Shown one piece after another: positions 63,203 through 64,000 of a stretch of 64,000 nucleotides of DNA. Origin of the DNA: Stichopus chloronotus (Eukaryota; Echinodermata; Holothuroidea; Aspidochirotida; Stichopodidae); assembly GCA_021234535.1 (NCBI GenBank), contig CM037843.1:12361979-12425978 (forward strand). Reading direction: 5' to 3'. The position numbers and the translations under genes are program-made. The notes below the pieces were generated by a model that was not told the origin of the DNA, searched no databases, and was given only the letters and a program-made list of their open reading frames with translations. How positions within the stretch are numbered: the stretch's first letter is position 1; each line of letters opens with the position of its first letter.

Positions 63203-64000
63203 GATTCCTTGCCGAAGGCAGAAGGAATCTATGCGATGGTGATGTCGTGTGTGTGTGTGTATGTGTGTGTGGGTGCGTGCGTATGTATGTGTGTATGTGA
63301 CACTTCTTGTAAACACGATATCTCAAGAAGGGTAACCATGACTGATGTCATACTTGGTGTGTGGGTTGGTCATATTGAGTAGATGATCCCTATTGTTTTT
63401 GGTGGAGGTCAAAGGTCATTTGGGGTCACCAGAGGTCAAAATGTGAAAACCTTGTAAACACGATATTTCAAGAACGGTAACTGTGACTGATGTCATACTT
63501 AGTGTGTGGGTTGTTCATATTGAGTAGGTGATCCCTATTGTTTGTAGTGGAGGTCAAAGTTCATTTGAGGTCACCAGAGGTCAAAATGTGAAAACCTTGT
63601 AAACACGATATCTCAAGAACGGTAACTGTGTCTGATGTCATACTTAGTGTGTGGGTTAGTCATATTGAGTAGATGATCCCTATTGTTTTTAGTGGCGGTC
63701 AACGGTCATTTGAGGTCAATGGAGGTCAAACTGGAAAAACCTTGTAAACATAATATCTCCAGAAGGGTAACTGTGACTGATGTCATACTTACTGAGTGGG
63801 TTGGTCATATTAAGTAGATGATCCCTATTGCTTTTGGTGGAGGTCAAAGGTCATTTGAGGTCACCAGAGGTCAAAATGTGAAAACCTTGTAAACACGATA
63901 TCTCAAGAACGGTAACTGTGACTGATGTCATACTTGGTGTGTTTGTTGGTCATATTGAGTAGATGATCCCTATTGTTTTTAGTGGAGGTCAAAGGTCATT
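63203..64000 (+). mobile_element. Helentron-like element, family A (5' part, continues past the window)
   Basis: The 5' hairpin GATTCCTTGCCGAAGGCAGAAGGAATC is complete. Then a long GT tract and at least five well-conserved tandem units of about 147 bp, with perfect DR1 at 63406, 63841 and 63986. The units are the least diverged in the window, so this copy or its array expansion may be recent. The 3' end lies outside the window. Confidence 0.75.

Noticed and set aside
63203..64000. Regularly repeated units resembling a CRISPR array
   Set aside because: Units of about 147 bp repeat head to tail with no unique spacers, in an animal intron; this is a transposon minisatellite.

Overview
This is a eukaryotic (animal) genomic window with one host gene and a very large load of transposable elements. 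Seven short exons on the + strand (12190-62770) splice in frame, with GT-AG introns, into 298 residues. They match the N-terminal tail (stem) of cytoplasmic dynein 1 heavy chain (DYNC1H1). The first exon starts in mid-protein, so the 5' part of the gene lies upstream of the window and positions 1-12189 are most likely intronic. The last visible intron runs off the right edge. The exons sum to only 894 bp. The six complete introns are about 1.3 to 21.9 kb and consist largely of repeats. The DIRS-type retrotransposons, abundant GT-rich interspersed repeats and strong conservation to the vertebrate protein suggest a marine invertebrate deuterostome (echinoderm-like). The species cannot be fixed from the sequence alone.

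Layout. 1-908: 3' end of a dead DIRS-type tyrosine-recombinase retrotransposon. 1885-8350: a structurally complete DIRS element with inverted terminal repeats, gag-like, RT, RNase H and tyrosine recombinase regions, and an internal complementary region that copies the joint of its two ends. 8690-13560: Helentron-like repeats, one nested in another, and decayed arrays, plus dync1h1 exon a. 13972-18450: a 4.5 kb element with 28 bp terminal inverted repeats. 19214-24060: more Helentron-like elements. 24240-40832: dync1h1 exons b-f, with a piggyBac-like MITE at 34632-35257 and tetranucleotide microsatellites at 37.7 and 38.3 kb. 43653-58488: dense nesting in the 21.9 kb intron. Helentron-like copies are interrupted by an hAT-like element (45964-46884), a 355 bp MITE (49765-50119), a Harbinger-like MITE (53092-54216) and a 3.1 kb hAT-type element (55334-58444). 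61921-62346: a minus-strand non-LTR reverse transcriptase relic. 62699-62770: dync1h1 exon g. 63203-64000: another Helentron-like copy running off the window.

The most unusual signal is the dominant repeat. It has a 5' hairpin end, a GT tract, a tandem array of about 150 bp units, a subterminal inverted copy of the 5' end and a 3' hairpin, and it sits in T-rich sites. This is the layout of non-autonomous Helentrons (HINE type). Many units carry four AGGTCA nuclear-receptor half-sites in the fixed order DR1-DR4-DR4, so the family has spread ready-made receptor-site clusters through the introns of a housekeeping motor gene. Several insertions are supported by paralogous empty sites inside this same window.
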